Assembly: GCF_046480435.1 (NCBI RefSeq)
Contig: NZ_PKGC01000118.1
DNA: 25,549 bases
Direction: 5' to 3' (one strand)
DNA from: Limnospira platensis
GTDB lineage: Bacteria; Cyanobacteriota; Cyanobacteriia; Cyanobacteriales; Microcoleaceae
In this document: piece after piece, positions 16,253 to 23,933 of the stretch
Numbering within the stretch: position 1 is the first letter of the stretch
How the letters are laid out: the number at the start of each line of letters is the position of its first letter
Notes under the pieces: model-generated
Database searches by the model: none
Told to the model about the DNA's origin: nothing
The model's input: the letters and a program-made list of their open reading frames with translations, nothing else
Made by a program: the position numbers and the translations under genes

Positions 16253-17451
16253 TGGTGATTATTCCTGGGATTATGCTCTGGGAGGGTTTCACTGGTTAGG
16301 AGTGAGGGTTGGTCGGTGACGGGTTTCAGGGGAGGGGGATTATCCCAAATATCTAGGATATCTCGAATCAGGATTTCTTTGATCAGAACTTGACCGACAA
16401 CGGCTAGGGGAAGGGCTAAGATGAGTCCGCCAAATCCGAAGAAGGTGAGGAAAAATCCTTGGGCGAGAAGGGTGATGGCTGGTAGTAGGGAGACTTGGTG
16501 AGCCATTAAATAAGGCATGATTACGGCGGTTTCGATTTGCTGGATGATGATATATAACATCACTACTAATGTGGCTTTCCAGGGGGAGTCTAAAAGGGCG
16601 ATCGCCATTGGGGGAATGACGCTAACAGCAGGACCTATATTGGGAATTAGGTTGAGGAGTCCGGCGAGAATGGCATTGGCGAAAATTAAGGGGACTCTCA
16701 GTATCCACAAGCCGACTACTGTTAGTAGGGTGACACCAATCATGTTGAGTAAGGCACCGATTAGCCAACGACCTAGGGCTATTTCGCAAGTATCGAGAAT
16801 GTCGTTCATTCGCCTTCGGTAAAAGGCGGGAATTAGTTGTAAGCTGCTGCGACGGTAGGCTTGGGGGTCGGCTAAAAGCATGAGGGTGAGGACGAGGATT
16901 AATAAGATGCTGACTAATCCTTCTACTGTGGTTCCGACGACGACCCCAAAACCGCCGATTAATTGATTGCTGAGGGCTTGGGCTTGTTGGATAATTTGTT
17001 CGATGCGGATCTGTCTCAGGTCGCGACTGACTTCTGATAGATATTCCCGTAAGGGTCCGTTGAGGTCGGTGCGTAAATAGTCAATTAACAGGTTCAGCAG
17101 CTTTAGACCTTGTTCGAGACCGGCGGGGACCTGTTTGGCTAGTTGTTCTAATTGGTTGATTAGGGGGGGGACTACCAATAAAAAGCCGATGGTAATCCCT
17201 AAGAAGAATAGACTAATGGATAGGAAGACGGCAAGCGATCGCGGTAGTTTCAGACGCTGGAATTGACGGGTGAGACGGTTTAAGGCGGTGGCTAGGACGA
17301 CGGCGGCGAAAATCATCAGCAGGGCTTGTTTAATCCGCCACAGGATGTATATAGCGATTAAGAAAGCTGTGAAGCCTATCCATGTACCTAGGGTCATTGC
17401 GACTGTTGAGGGTGAGAGAATTTGCTTTTCTACAGGCGATCGCCTGTACAA
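16249..17451 (-). CDS. AI-2E / PerM family membrane transporter
   Basis: The 400-residue protein has the layout of the AI-2E transporter (UPF0118, PerM) family. Hydrophobic segments lie near 18-36, 40-58 and 75-97. A long amphipathic region (about 98-165, INQLEQLAKQVPAGLEQGLK) follows, then several more segments from about 170 to 375. LNLIPNIGPAVSVIPPMAIA and the segment beginning QQIETAVIMPYLMAHQVS are the family's most conserved motifs. Members export small molecules or ions; autoinducer-2 export is shown for only some, and the substrate here is unknown. It is the first gene of a two-gene unit with the DUF39 protein. The ATG at 17451 lies 15 bp after a HIP1 site. Confidence 0.92.
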   Translation of the reverse strand: MYRRSPVEKQILSPSTVAMTLGTWIGFTAFLIAIYILWRIKQALLMIFAAVVLATALNRLTRQFQRLKLPRSLAVFLSISLFFLGITIGFLLVVPPLINQLEQLAKQVPAGLEQGLKLLNLLIDYLRTDLNGPLREYLSEVSRDLRQIRIEQIIQQAQALSNQLIGGFGVVVGTTVEGLVSILLILVLTLMLLADPQAYRRSSLQLIPAFYRRRMNDILDTCEIALGRWLIGALLNMIGVTLLTVVGLWILRVPLIFANAILAGLLNLIPNIGPAVSVIPPMAIALLDSPWKATLVVMLYIIIQQIETAVIMPYLMAHQVSLLPAITLLAQGFFLTFFGFGGLILALPLAVVGQVLIKEILIRDILDIWDNPPPLKPVTDQPSLLTSETLPEHNPRNNHQ

Positions 17452-17481
17452 TAGTTATCTATCATAGAATACTAGATTCTG

Positions 17482-17497
17482 TGGTGGGATTCCACCA
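17482..17497. promoter_or_regulatory. Small inverted repeat before a small-gene operon
   Basis: TGGTGG and CCACCA form perfect 6-bp arms around GATT, 17 bp upstream of the ATG at 17515. It could be an operator or a leader hairpin; the 63-bp gap also has to hold the promoter of the divergent transporter gene. Confidence 0.25.
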
Positions 17498-17514
17498 AAG
17501 CCAGCCAGCTACCT

Positions 17515-17724
17515 ATGACGCAACCCAGATATGATGAACAGGAAAATATATCTCGCCACGCAGCGGTAGATGAAGGATGCTGCGAGGATATGGAACGAAA
17601 ATATGGGTGGAATCTTGTGCGAATTGAGGTAACCTCAGATCCTATCCTTGAGGTTGATTGCGTATTTCTGGGGAAAACGGAGTTTCCTCGGCCCTATAAT
17701 GAAACTGATAAGGAGGAAGATTGA
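17515..17724 (+). CDS. Small acidic protein, function unknown
   Basis: I do not recognise this 69-residue product. It is acidic overall (ending YNETDKEED), with two adjacent Cys (DEGCCEDME, 19-27) and a third in VDCVFLGKTEF. No membrane segment is present. There is no clear ribosome binding site before the ATG. Its stop shares a base with the start of the next gene (TGATG), so the two are very likely translated together, which is the main support for it being real. Confidence 0.6.
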   Translation: MTQPRYDEQENISRHAAVDEGCCEDMERKYGWNLVRIEVTSDPILEVDCVFLGKTEFPRPYNETDKEED

Positions 17725-18152
17725 TGCGAAAATACATCATTTTTCGGGCTGATAAGGGTGAACCTGGTTGGAAAGAACGTAAACTCCAACATACCCAGGG
17801 TTTAACTAGAATTTTGGCTGAACATTTCGACTCTTCTGATCAACCTATTCCTGAGTTGGGATATCGACCGAGGGAGTTTATTCGTATTGATGGGTTGCAT
17901 AATCCCACTGAACATGGCTACAGCACCCATTATCGTCAGGGTGACTGGGAAGTAACTAGGGTAGAAAGTTACTCTCCTGATGTGTCTATGGCTGAGTTTG
18001 ATATGATCGTGATTTGCTTTTGCAAATATAGCCCTGTTAATGGTCCTGTGCAACCTATGCCAGAGCGTCGAGTGTCTGTAGATGGGTTCGCTGGGGATGA
18101 GAAGCGGTTGGAGCAATGGCACGAGTCCCAAAAGAAACCGACTGAGGTTTAG
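17724..18152 (+). CDS. Small soluble protein, function unknown
   Basis: The 142-residue product is not recognised. It has no signal peptide or membrane segment and is rich in charged and aromatic residues (RKYIIFRADKGEPGW, EFIRIDGLHNPTEHGYSTHY, EFDMIVICFCKYSPVNGPVQ). The ATG at 17724 is preferred over a TTG one codon earlier, because AAGGAGG (17710-17716) lies 7 bases upstream of it and the stop of the preceding gene overlaps it by one base. The pair of small genes resembles a two-gene cassette, but neither protein resembles a toxin or antitoxin family I know. It is convergent with the 18169-18354 gene. Confidence 0.72.
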   Translation: MRKYIIFRADKGEPGWKERKLQHTQGLTRILAEHFDSSDQPIPELGYRPREFIRIDGLHNPTEHGYSTHYRQGDWEVTRVESYSPDVSMAEFDMIVICFCKYSPVNGPVQPMPERRVSVDGFAGDEKRLEQWHESQKKPTEV

Positions 18153-18168
18153 TTGGTCCCCGGTTTGC

Positions 18169-18354
18169 TTATTTGACTAGCCAGATTCGCCACGACAACA
18201 GAACCGCCAGCAGGGAAGAGGGGAATAGAACCGCGAAAAGAGCGATCGCATTGGTTTGGGGAATGGCGAAATTTGGCCCGCCATATTTGATCAGTAAGGA
18301 TAGCCCTAGGGATAGGATCAGGATTTTGGCCACCAATAACAGTTTGTTGTCCAT
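18169..18354 (-). CDS. Small two-helix membrane protein, cyanobacterial type
   Basis: The 61-residue protein has two hydrophobic segments, about 4-22 (KLLLVAKILILSLGLSLLIK region) and 36-57 (NAIALFAVLFPSSLLAVLLS). IKYGGP and an Asn-Ala-Ile motif lie between them. The IKYGGP...NA...P...W pattern resembles a small conserved cyanobacterial membrane protein without known function, from memory. No purine-rich ribosome binding site is visible upstream of the ATG. Its stop lies 16 bp from that of the convergent gene. Confidence 0.65.
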   Translation of the reverse strand: MDNKLLLVAKILILSLGLSLLIKYGGPNFAIPQTNAIALFAVLFPSSLLAVLLSWRIWLVK

Positions 18355-18506
18355 TTATATATAGGATGCGATGGGATGCGATCGCCTATATTTTACCAAT
18401 TGGTGGCCGCCTTAACCCCCTAAGCCCTATGTCTGACACCCAGTCACCCCAACCGCCTTAGTCGGTATTCCCCACTGGGTGGGCGATACACGATTTCCCG
18501 GAAAAA

Positions 18507-18538
18507 TTGAAAAAAAATTTTGTGGCAGGTGATATGAT
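18507..18538 (+). promoter_or_regulatory. Candidate pilin promoter
   Basis: TTGAAA (18507-18512) and TATGAT (18533-18538) are plausible -35 and -10 boxes, but the 20-bp spacer is long. Transcription from here would give a leader of about 65 nt before the pilin ATG. Upstream, 8-bp inverted arms CACCCAGT/ACTGGGTG (18437-18444 and 18474-18481) are the only other structure in 18355-18609. Confidence 0.25.
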
Positions 18539-18596
18539 TTGCGATCGAGGTGGGTAAGTTAGAACTACGGAAAACAAATAACCTCATTTCACCCCG

Positions 18597-18602
18597 AGGA
18601 GA
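18597..18602 (+). promoter_or_regulatory. Shine-Dalgarno sequence fixing the pilin start
   Basis: AGGAGA lies 7 bases before the ATG at 18610. It decides against an in-frame ATG at 18550, which would add 20 residues ahead of the normal short prepilin leader. Confidence 0.8.
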
Positions 18603-18609
18603 ACGAATT

Positions 18610-19107
18610 ATGAAGACTGAACTTAAAGCCAAATTCCTGCAACATATCTCTCAGAAAAAAAGAGACGGTGGTTTCACCTTAATCGAACTGTTAGTTGTAA
18701 TTATCATTATCGGTATTTTGTCGGCGATCGCTCTGCCTTCCTTCTTAAACCAAGCTAACAAAGCCAGGGAGTCCGAAGCTAAAACATACGTTGGTTCAAT
18801 CAACCGGGCTCAACAAGCGCGTTTGATGGAAACTGGCGAGTTTACTGCCTCAATAGCTCAACTGGGTCTGGGTGTCAGCAGCGCAACAGCAAACTACACT
18901 TATAATCTCGCCGCTGATGCTTCTGGTGCGGTGGTTAATGCCAAAGGTATAGCTAATCTCCGCGACTATGGTGGTCTGGTCTGGGTAGGTACTACAGTAG
19001 GAGGGGAGCGTACCACTTTGGCTAAACTGTGCGAAGCGCCTGATGCAACCACCGAGGCAACTTTTACACCGGGCGCTAATAGTTGTGGTACTTTTAGAGA
19101 AATTTAA
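18610..19107 (+). CDS. pilA: Type IV pilin, PilA-like
   Basis: The 165-residue prepilin has a 21-residue leader with several basic residues, then the prepilin peptidase site: cleavage after Gly21 in DGG/FTLIELLVVIIIIGIL, with the invariant Glu at +5 (Glu26). The hydrophobic N-terminal helix (22-45) anchors the subunit before assembly. Two Cys near the C-terminus (141 and 159) could form the D-region disulfide. The body is Ala/Thr/Gly-rich, including several Ser and Thr that could carry sugars. Pilins of this type build the motility and adhesion pilus of cyanobacteria. A terminator-like hairpin follows at 19269, then genes for two OGT-like transferases on the same strand. It could also be a minor pilin, but its size and sequence suit a major one. 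Confidence 0.93.
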   Translation: MKTELKAKFLQHISQKKRDGGFTLIELLVVIIIIGILSAIALPSFLNQANKARESEAKTYVGSINRAQQARLMETGEFTASIAQLGLGVSSATANYTYNLAADASGAVVNAKGIANLRDYGGLVWVGTTVGGERTTLAKLCEAPDATTEATFTPGANSCGTFREI

Positions 19108-19268
19108 CAGATAATCTAGCAGTTTAGGTTTCAGATGGAGTCAGCTAGGGTCTTTAACCCCATCGTCAACTATAAGATGGAGAGATGGCATACGGTGACA
19201 CTGTTAAAGCCATAACTATATTGCTCTTGTTGATAAAATCAGAAACTGAGGCCACTTGAGAGTATTGT

Positions 19269-19304
19269 AAATAGGTAGTACAGTAGTGCTACCTATTTTG
19301 TTTT
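19269..19304 (+). terminator. Terminator-like hairpin between pilin and glycosyltransferase genes
   Basis: AAATAGGTAG (19269-19278) pairs perfectly with CTACCTATTT (19289-19298) around a 10-base loop, followed by a T-rich stretch (TGTTTT). It would let the pilin mRNA end separately, with partial read-through into 19336. The 228-bp gap 19108-19335 holds nothing else I can identify. Confidence 0.65.
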
Positions 19305-19335
19305 AAAATAACTAATTGAGTTTATCGCTGGGACT

Positions 19336-21564
19336 ATGGTTGATAATCAGATGTCGGAAAAGCAGAATATTTTATCAGCAGAAGCTGATATTTACTTGCA
19401 TAAAAGGGATTATCAACAAGCAGCCATTTTATATGAACAAGCCATCAATCTCAATCCCGACTATAAATATAATTACTGGAAACTGGGGTTAACCCTGCTG
19501 CTACAGGAGCGGGAGGAAGAAGCCCAGACCACCTGGCTGGTGGCGATGAGTGATGGAGACCCAGAACAGATTGACCAGTGGACGATAGACTTACTCGAGG
19601 TGCTATCATCAGAAGCCGATGCACGAACCTCCGCCGAAGACTATTCCGTGGCTTGGGGGATTCGCCAACACATTTTAGAAATAAACCCCCATGGTATTGA
19701 TAATATATTAAAGTTAATTGATTTGTCAATTACCCTGACAACCTATACCGGAAATGAGATCGCAGAATATGGACTGGTTCCCTTACTGCAACAGGAGTCC
19801 ATCAATGTCAATCCAGATTTACTACTGCACCTGTGGAAAAAACTCCTAGTTGTAGATGCAATTAATCCCCTATCTCTGGAATTGGGAGAGGCGGTGATTA
19901 ACCATCTTGGTGAGCAACCGGAGTTTGTCACTAGCTTAATCCCTAAATTATACGATATTGCCTATTCCTTTGGTGAAATAGGTATAGCCAAGGGCTATGG
20001 AGAGTTGTTGTTGAACCTGGCACCGCATCATCAAGAGTTGCTGAGGGCTCTGGCTCAATTTTGTATTCAATTAACCGAGTATGACCATGGCATTGAATAT
20101 GCCAGACGTTCCTATCATCTCACTGAATCCCCAGATCAGCAAGCCCTGGATAGCAATTTTATGATCAGTGGTCTGATGTCTCAAGGGGGATGCACAAAGC
20201 AAGTGCGAGAGGTGGTCAACCATCAGGAATCATTGCTGGATGCTATGCTGAAAGACCCGCCCCTAGACTTGGGAACTGGGGTTATGCAATTATATAATAC
20301 CAGCTTTTTCTTTCCTTATGTTAGAGATTCACCTGCTGTCAACTCACAAATAAAAGCCCAAGTTGCTCAAATTTGCCAAGCCAACTTAGAAACGGCTCAG
20401 GCAGAAAATATCGCCACATATCAAGCCAGGAATTTACAGAAACGCCATCAATCCGCCACCAATCAACCCCTAAAAATTGGTTATATATCTTATTGTTTCC
20501 GGCGGCATTCTGTGGGTTGGATATCTCGCTGGTTATTTCAACATCACGACCGCGATAAGTTTGAAATTTATGCCTATATGATTGGGGCAGAAAATCGACA
20601 AGATGCTCTCCAAAACTGGTATACAGAACAAGCCAACAAGTCTTATCGATATGGAATGGTAAGCACAGAAGTTGCCGAGCAAATTTCTGAAGACCAGATT
20701 GATATTCTCATTGATTTAGATAGCCTGACATTAACCAATACCTGCGCCATTATGGCACTTAAACCCGCACCTGTACAAGTCACCTGGTTGGGATGGGATG
20801 CCTCTGCTATACCCACCGTTGACTATTTTATTGCTGACCCCTATGTTTTGCCAGAAAATGCCCAGGATTATTACTCAGAAACCATCTGGCGACTACCTCA
20901 AACCTATGTGGCCGTCGGTGGCTTCGAGGTCGGCATTCCCAGTTTGCGAAGAGAGGATATCAATATTCCCGAAAATGCCATTGTTTATTTTACCGCCCAA
21001 AGGGGGCCGAAATACAACCCAGAACTAGCCCAATTGCAAATGCAAATTCTGAAACAAGTACCCAATAGTTATTTGGTAATTAAGGGATTCGATAAAGAGC
21101 AATCTATCGCCGGTCTGTTTTTTGAGTTAGCAGAAGAACAGGGAGTTAGTTCAGAACAGTTGCGGCTGACGGGTTCAGTATCGACCGAGCAAACCCATCG
21201 CGCTAATTTACTTATAGCAGATGTGGTGCTGGATAGCTACCCATACAACGGCGCAACCACCACCCTGGAAACTCTGTGGATGGGTATTCCTCTGGTGACT
21301 AGGGTGGGGGAACAGTTTGCAGCCCGCAATAGTTATACAATGATGATGAATGCTGGTATCACCGAGGGTATTGCTTGGACTGATGAGGAATATGTGGAGT
21401 GGGGGGTTCGTCTGGGAACCGATGAAAGACTCCGCCAGGATATCTCCTGGAAATTACGCAAGTCTAGGCGGACTGCTCCTTTGTGGAATAGTAAGCAGTT
21501 CACCCGCGAGATGGAGAAAGCCTATCAGGAAATGTGGAAAATATATACTAGCGGACAATCATAA
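19336..21564 (+). CDS. TPR-containing GT41 (SPINDLY/OGT-like) glycosyltransferase, paralogue 1
   Basis: The 742-residue protein joins N-terminal TPR-like helices (about 12-75 clearest, with weaker repeats to about 340) to a C-terminal GT41 domain from about 378. GT41 enzymes transfer GlcNAc or fucose to Ser/Thr of proteins. Key segments are KIGYISYCFRRHSVGW (380-395), with His391 at the place of the human OGT catalytic histidine. APVQVTWLGWDAS (478-490), RGPKYNPELAQLQMQILKQV (556-575) with Lys559 as possible nucleotide-binding lysine, and DVVLDSYPYNGATTTLETLW (629-648) follow. It lacks a signal peptide, so it should act in the cytoplasm. It follows the pilin gene and precedes a paralogue by 39 bp. 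An OGT-like protein is needed for PilA accumulation in Nostoc punctiforme (literature, from memory). Its 3' end shares a near-identical tract with the paralogue. Confidence 0.9.
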   Translation: MVDNQMSEKQNILSAEADIYLHKRDYQQAAILYEQAINLNPDYKYNYWKLGLTLLLQEREEEAQTTWLVAMSDGDPEQIDQWTIDLLEVLSSEADARTSAEDYSVAWGIRQHILEINPHGIDNILKLIDLSITLTTYTGNEIAEYGLVPLLQQESINVNPDLLLHLWKKLLVVDAINPLSLELGEAVINHLGEQPEFVTSLIPKLYDIAYSFGEIGIAKGYGELLLNLAPHHQELLRALAQFCIQLTEYDHGIEYARRSYHLTESPDQQALDSNFMISGLMSQGGCTKQVREVVNHQESLLDAMLKDPPLDLGTGVMQLYNTSFFFPYVRDSPAVNSQIKAQVAQICQANLETAQAENIATYQARNLQKRHQSATNQPLKIGYISYCFRRHSVGWISRWLFQHHDRDKFEIYAYMIGAENRQDALQNWYTEQANKSYRYGMVSTEVAEQISEDQIDILIDLDSLTLTNTCAIMALKPAPVQVTWLGWDASAIPTVDYFIADPYVLPENAQDYYSETIWRLPQTYVAVGGFEVGIPSLRREDINIPENAIVYFTAQRGPKYNPELAQLQMQILKQVPNSYLVIKGFDKEQSIAGLFFELAEEQGVSSEQLRLTGSVSTEQTHRANLLIADVVLDSYPYNGATTTLETLWMGIPLVTRVGEQFAARNSYTMMMNAGITEGIAWTDEEYVEWGVRLGTDERLRQDISWKLRKSRRTAPLWNSKQFTREMEKAYQEMWKIYTSGQS
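21199..21537 (+). repeat. Near-identical 339-bp tract shared with 23515-23853
   Basis: Aligned at an offset of 2316 bp, I count 12 differences in 339 bases (about 96% identity), including a run of over 100 identical bases after about 21336. Just upstream of 21199 the two genes are barely alignable at DNA level. The tract encodes the nucleotide-binding C-terminal part of GT41. The abrupt edges suggest gene conversion. Confidence 0.88.
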
Positions 21565-21603
21565 ATTATCAATTTTTCATAGTCTCATGACTCCCAGGAG
21601 TTG

Positions 21604-23883
21604 ATGAGCCAGCATCAATTGAATTCAAGGATAATAGGTATTGTGAAAATGACCAGTGATTTAGTAGCCGAAATGCGTCAGCAAGCCCAAAAATATCTCG
21701 ATAATTGCCAATACCAACAGGCGATTAGATATTATGAAGCAGCTATTGAGGCAGAACCTAATAATAAGTATTATTATTTTTATCTGGGTTTGATGTTGCT
21801 GTTAGAAGGTCAAGAGGAAGAAGCTCAAATCACCTGGTTGTTAGCTATCAATGAGGAAGATATAGAACCGGTTGAGTATTGGAGTGATGAATTAAGTAAT
21901 ATTCTCGACACAGAAGCTAATCGACAAGCCCAATTATCAAATTATCAATTAGCCTGGGTGATTCGCCAACATCTTAGAGAACTGAATCCCACAGACATTA
22001 ATAATTTGCTGGCTTTAATTGATTTGTCAATTGCCATTAATGCTTATACCCCAGATATCATCAAAGACTATGGAATTATTGACATCTTACAGAATAGCTC
22101 CTTGAGTGAAAATATTAATCAGGATTTATTAATCAGAGTTACTGAAAAAGTCTTGCAGGTTGCCACCCTAGAACCCTCATCTTTAGAGTTGCTAACAGCG
22201 ATTATCCCTTATGTTACTAATGAGGAAGAATTTATCAGAGTTATTATAGATATAGCCTGTGATTTAGCCCGTACTGCACATGAACATTTGCAAGCCATAA
22301 AGTTATGCCAGATGGGTTTACAGTTAGCACCAAGAAGTAGAGCATTAATTAATTCTGTGGCCGCAATATTTACTGATATGGGGGACTATGCTCAAGGTAT
22401 AGAATATGCCCAACGCGCCTATTCAGTCGTGGAAACTATACCGGAAAAACTTTGCCAAAGTTTCAGCATTCTCAAAGCCCTACTCACTGCGGGTGGATAC
22501 TGGGATAAACTGTGGGATTTTTGGGAACAACACAAGCTATTAATTGACCAATTGATTGTTGAACATCCTAAGAATCTAGGTACTTCATCAATGGGAGTTT
22601 GTCTTTATACAACCTCTTTTTATTTTCCCTATATAGTAGATAATCCTCGGGAAAATATCACGATCAGACAACAAATTTGTCAGGTATGTCAATCTAACGT
22701 GGAAATAGCCTTTCCGGAGCTAATTACCAAATTTAGGGGTCGCCATACCAGTTTGCGTCAGGGGGTACAACCATCCCCCAGGAAACTAAAGATTGGGTAT
22801 GTTTCATCTTGTTTTAGGAGGCACTCGGTCGGTTGGCTGGCTCGTAGTTTATGGAAATATGGCGATCGCCATAACTTTGAAATTTATACTTACATGACCG
22901 AATCAAGAGTGTTTTACGATCAGATTCAAGAATGGTATATTGCTAACTCTGACCACATACATAAATATAGTTCTGTCAAGCTAGAATTAGCCGAGCAAAT
23001 TTATGCTGATCAAATAGATATATTAGTAGATTTGGATAGCTTGACTACTTCCAATATGAGTGCAATTATGGCACTTAAACCAGCTCCCATACAAGTGACT
23101 TGGCTCGGTTGGGATGCTTCAGCAGTGCCAACAGTTGATTATTTTATTGCTGATCCCTATGTGTTACCAGAAAATGCTCAAGAATATTATCAGGAAACTA
23201 TCTGGAGGCTACCTCAAACCTATTTAGCTGTTGATGGTTTTGAAGTATCTGTACCCACCATTACCCGTGCAGATTTAGCAATTCCTGATGATGCAATAGT
23301 TTATCTAGGGTTGCAAAGAGGCCCTAAGTACAATCCCCACATCGCCAAGTTGCAATTGGAAATTTTAAGGGAAGTTCCCAATAGTTATTTTTTAGTCAAG
23401 GGATTTGGTCAACAAGATTCTTTAAATCAGTTCTTTTTTGACATCGCCAATCAACAGGGAATCACTAGGGAGAGAATTAAATTTATTGCGCCAGTAAAAT
23501 GGGAAGAAGAACACCGCGCTAATTTACTTATAGCAGACGTGGTGCTGGATACCTACCCCTACAACGGCGCAACCACCACAATGGAAACCCTGTGGATGGG
23601 TATTCCTCTGGTGACTAGGGTGGGGGAACAGTTTGCAGCCCGTAATAGTTATACAATGATGATGAATGCTGGTATCACCGAGGGTATTGCTTGGACTGAT
23701 GAGGAATATGTGGAGTGGGGGGTTCGTCTGGGAACCGATGAAAGACTCCGCCAAGATATCTCCTGGAAACTACACAAGTCTAGGCGGACTGCTCCTTTGT
23801 GGAATGGTAAGCAGTTCACCCGCGACATGGAGAAAGCCTATCAGGAAATGTGGCAGCGGTATATTGACGGTGGCGGTTGTTAG
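21604..23883 (+). CDS. TPR-containing GT41 (SPINDLY/OGT-like) glycosyltransferase, paralogue 2
   Basis: The 759-residue protein has the same plan as its neighbour. An N-terminal TPR has YLDNCQYQQAIRYYEAAIEA (about 31-50), TPR-like helices run to about 350, and a GT41 domain starts near 395 with KIGYVSSCFRRHSVGWLARS. WLGWDASAVPTVDYFIADPY, RGPKYNPHIAKLQLEILREV and DVVLDTYPYNGATTTMETLW are all kept, so both copies look active. The N-terminal halves are clearly diverged, as if the acceptors differ. The ATG at 21604 has AGGAG only 3 bases away; an in-frame GTG at 21643 or ATG at 21649 (MTSDLVAEMRQQ) would fit the paralogue's N-terminus as well, so the start is uncertain. It precedes the methyltransferase gene by 50 bp. 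Confidence 0.9.
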   Translation: MSQHQLNSRIIGIVKMTSDLVAEMRQQAQKYLDNCQYQQAIRYYEAAIEAEPNNKYYYFYLGLMLLLEGQEEEAQITWLLAINEEDIEPVEYWSDELSNILDTEANRQAQLSNYQLAWVIRQHLRELNPTDINNLLALIDLSIAINAYTPDIIKDYGIIDILQNSSLSENINQDLLIRVTEKVLQVATLEPSSLELLTAIIPYVTNEEEFIRVIIDIACDLARTAHEHLQAIKLCQMGLQLAPRSRALINSVAAIFTDMGDYAQGIEYAQRAYSVVETIPEKLCQSFSILKALLTAGGYWDKLWDFWEQHKLLIDQLIVEHPKNLGTSSMGVCLYTTSFYFPYIVDNPRENITIRQQICQVCQSNVEIAFPELITKFRGRHTSLRQGVQPSPRKLKIGYVSSCFRRHSVGWLARSLWKYGDRHNFEIYTYMTESRVFYDQIQEWYIANSDHIHKYSSVKLELAEQIYADQIDILVDLDSLTTSNMSAIMALKPAPIQVTWLGWDASAVPTVDYFIADPYVLPENAQEYYQETIWRLPQTYLAVDGFEVSVPTITRADLAIPDDAIVYLGLQRGPKYNPHIAKLQLEILREVPNSYFLVKGFGQQDSLNQFFFDIANQQGITRERIKFIAPVKWEEEHRANLLIADVVLDTYPYNGATTTMETLWMGIPLVTRVGEQFAARNSYTMMMNAGITEGIAWTDEEYVEWGVRLGTDERLRQDISWKLHKSRRTAPLWNGKQFTRDMEKAYQEMWQRYIDGGGC
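23515..23853 (+). repeat. Second copy of the 339-bp shared glycosyltransferase tract
   Basis: This is the partner of 21199-21537. Identity ends at AATGTGG (23847-23853), after which the two C-termini differ (KIYTSGQS versus QRYIDGGGC). Confidence 0.88.
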
Positions 23884-23933
23884 CATATAGGCTATTTGAG
23901 CCCCGTGTTAAATTAGATGGAGATTAAATCCCA

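Noticed and set aside
15926..16258. Plus-strand 110-residue frame opposite the DUF39 gene
   Set aside because: It is an antisense shadow of a well-supported conserved protein, with biased Gly/Asp/Phe content.
18550..18609. Longer pilin start at 18550
   Set aside because: It would put 41 residues before the prepilin cleavage site, and the ATG at 18610 has AGGAGA at proper distance.
21350..21604. Alternative-frame protein within the glycosyltransferase gene (also 23666-23890)
   Set aside because: It appears in both genes only because of the shared 339-bp tract; the main frame carries the GT41 motifs.
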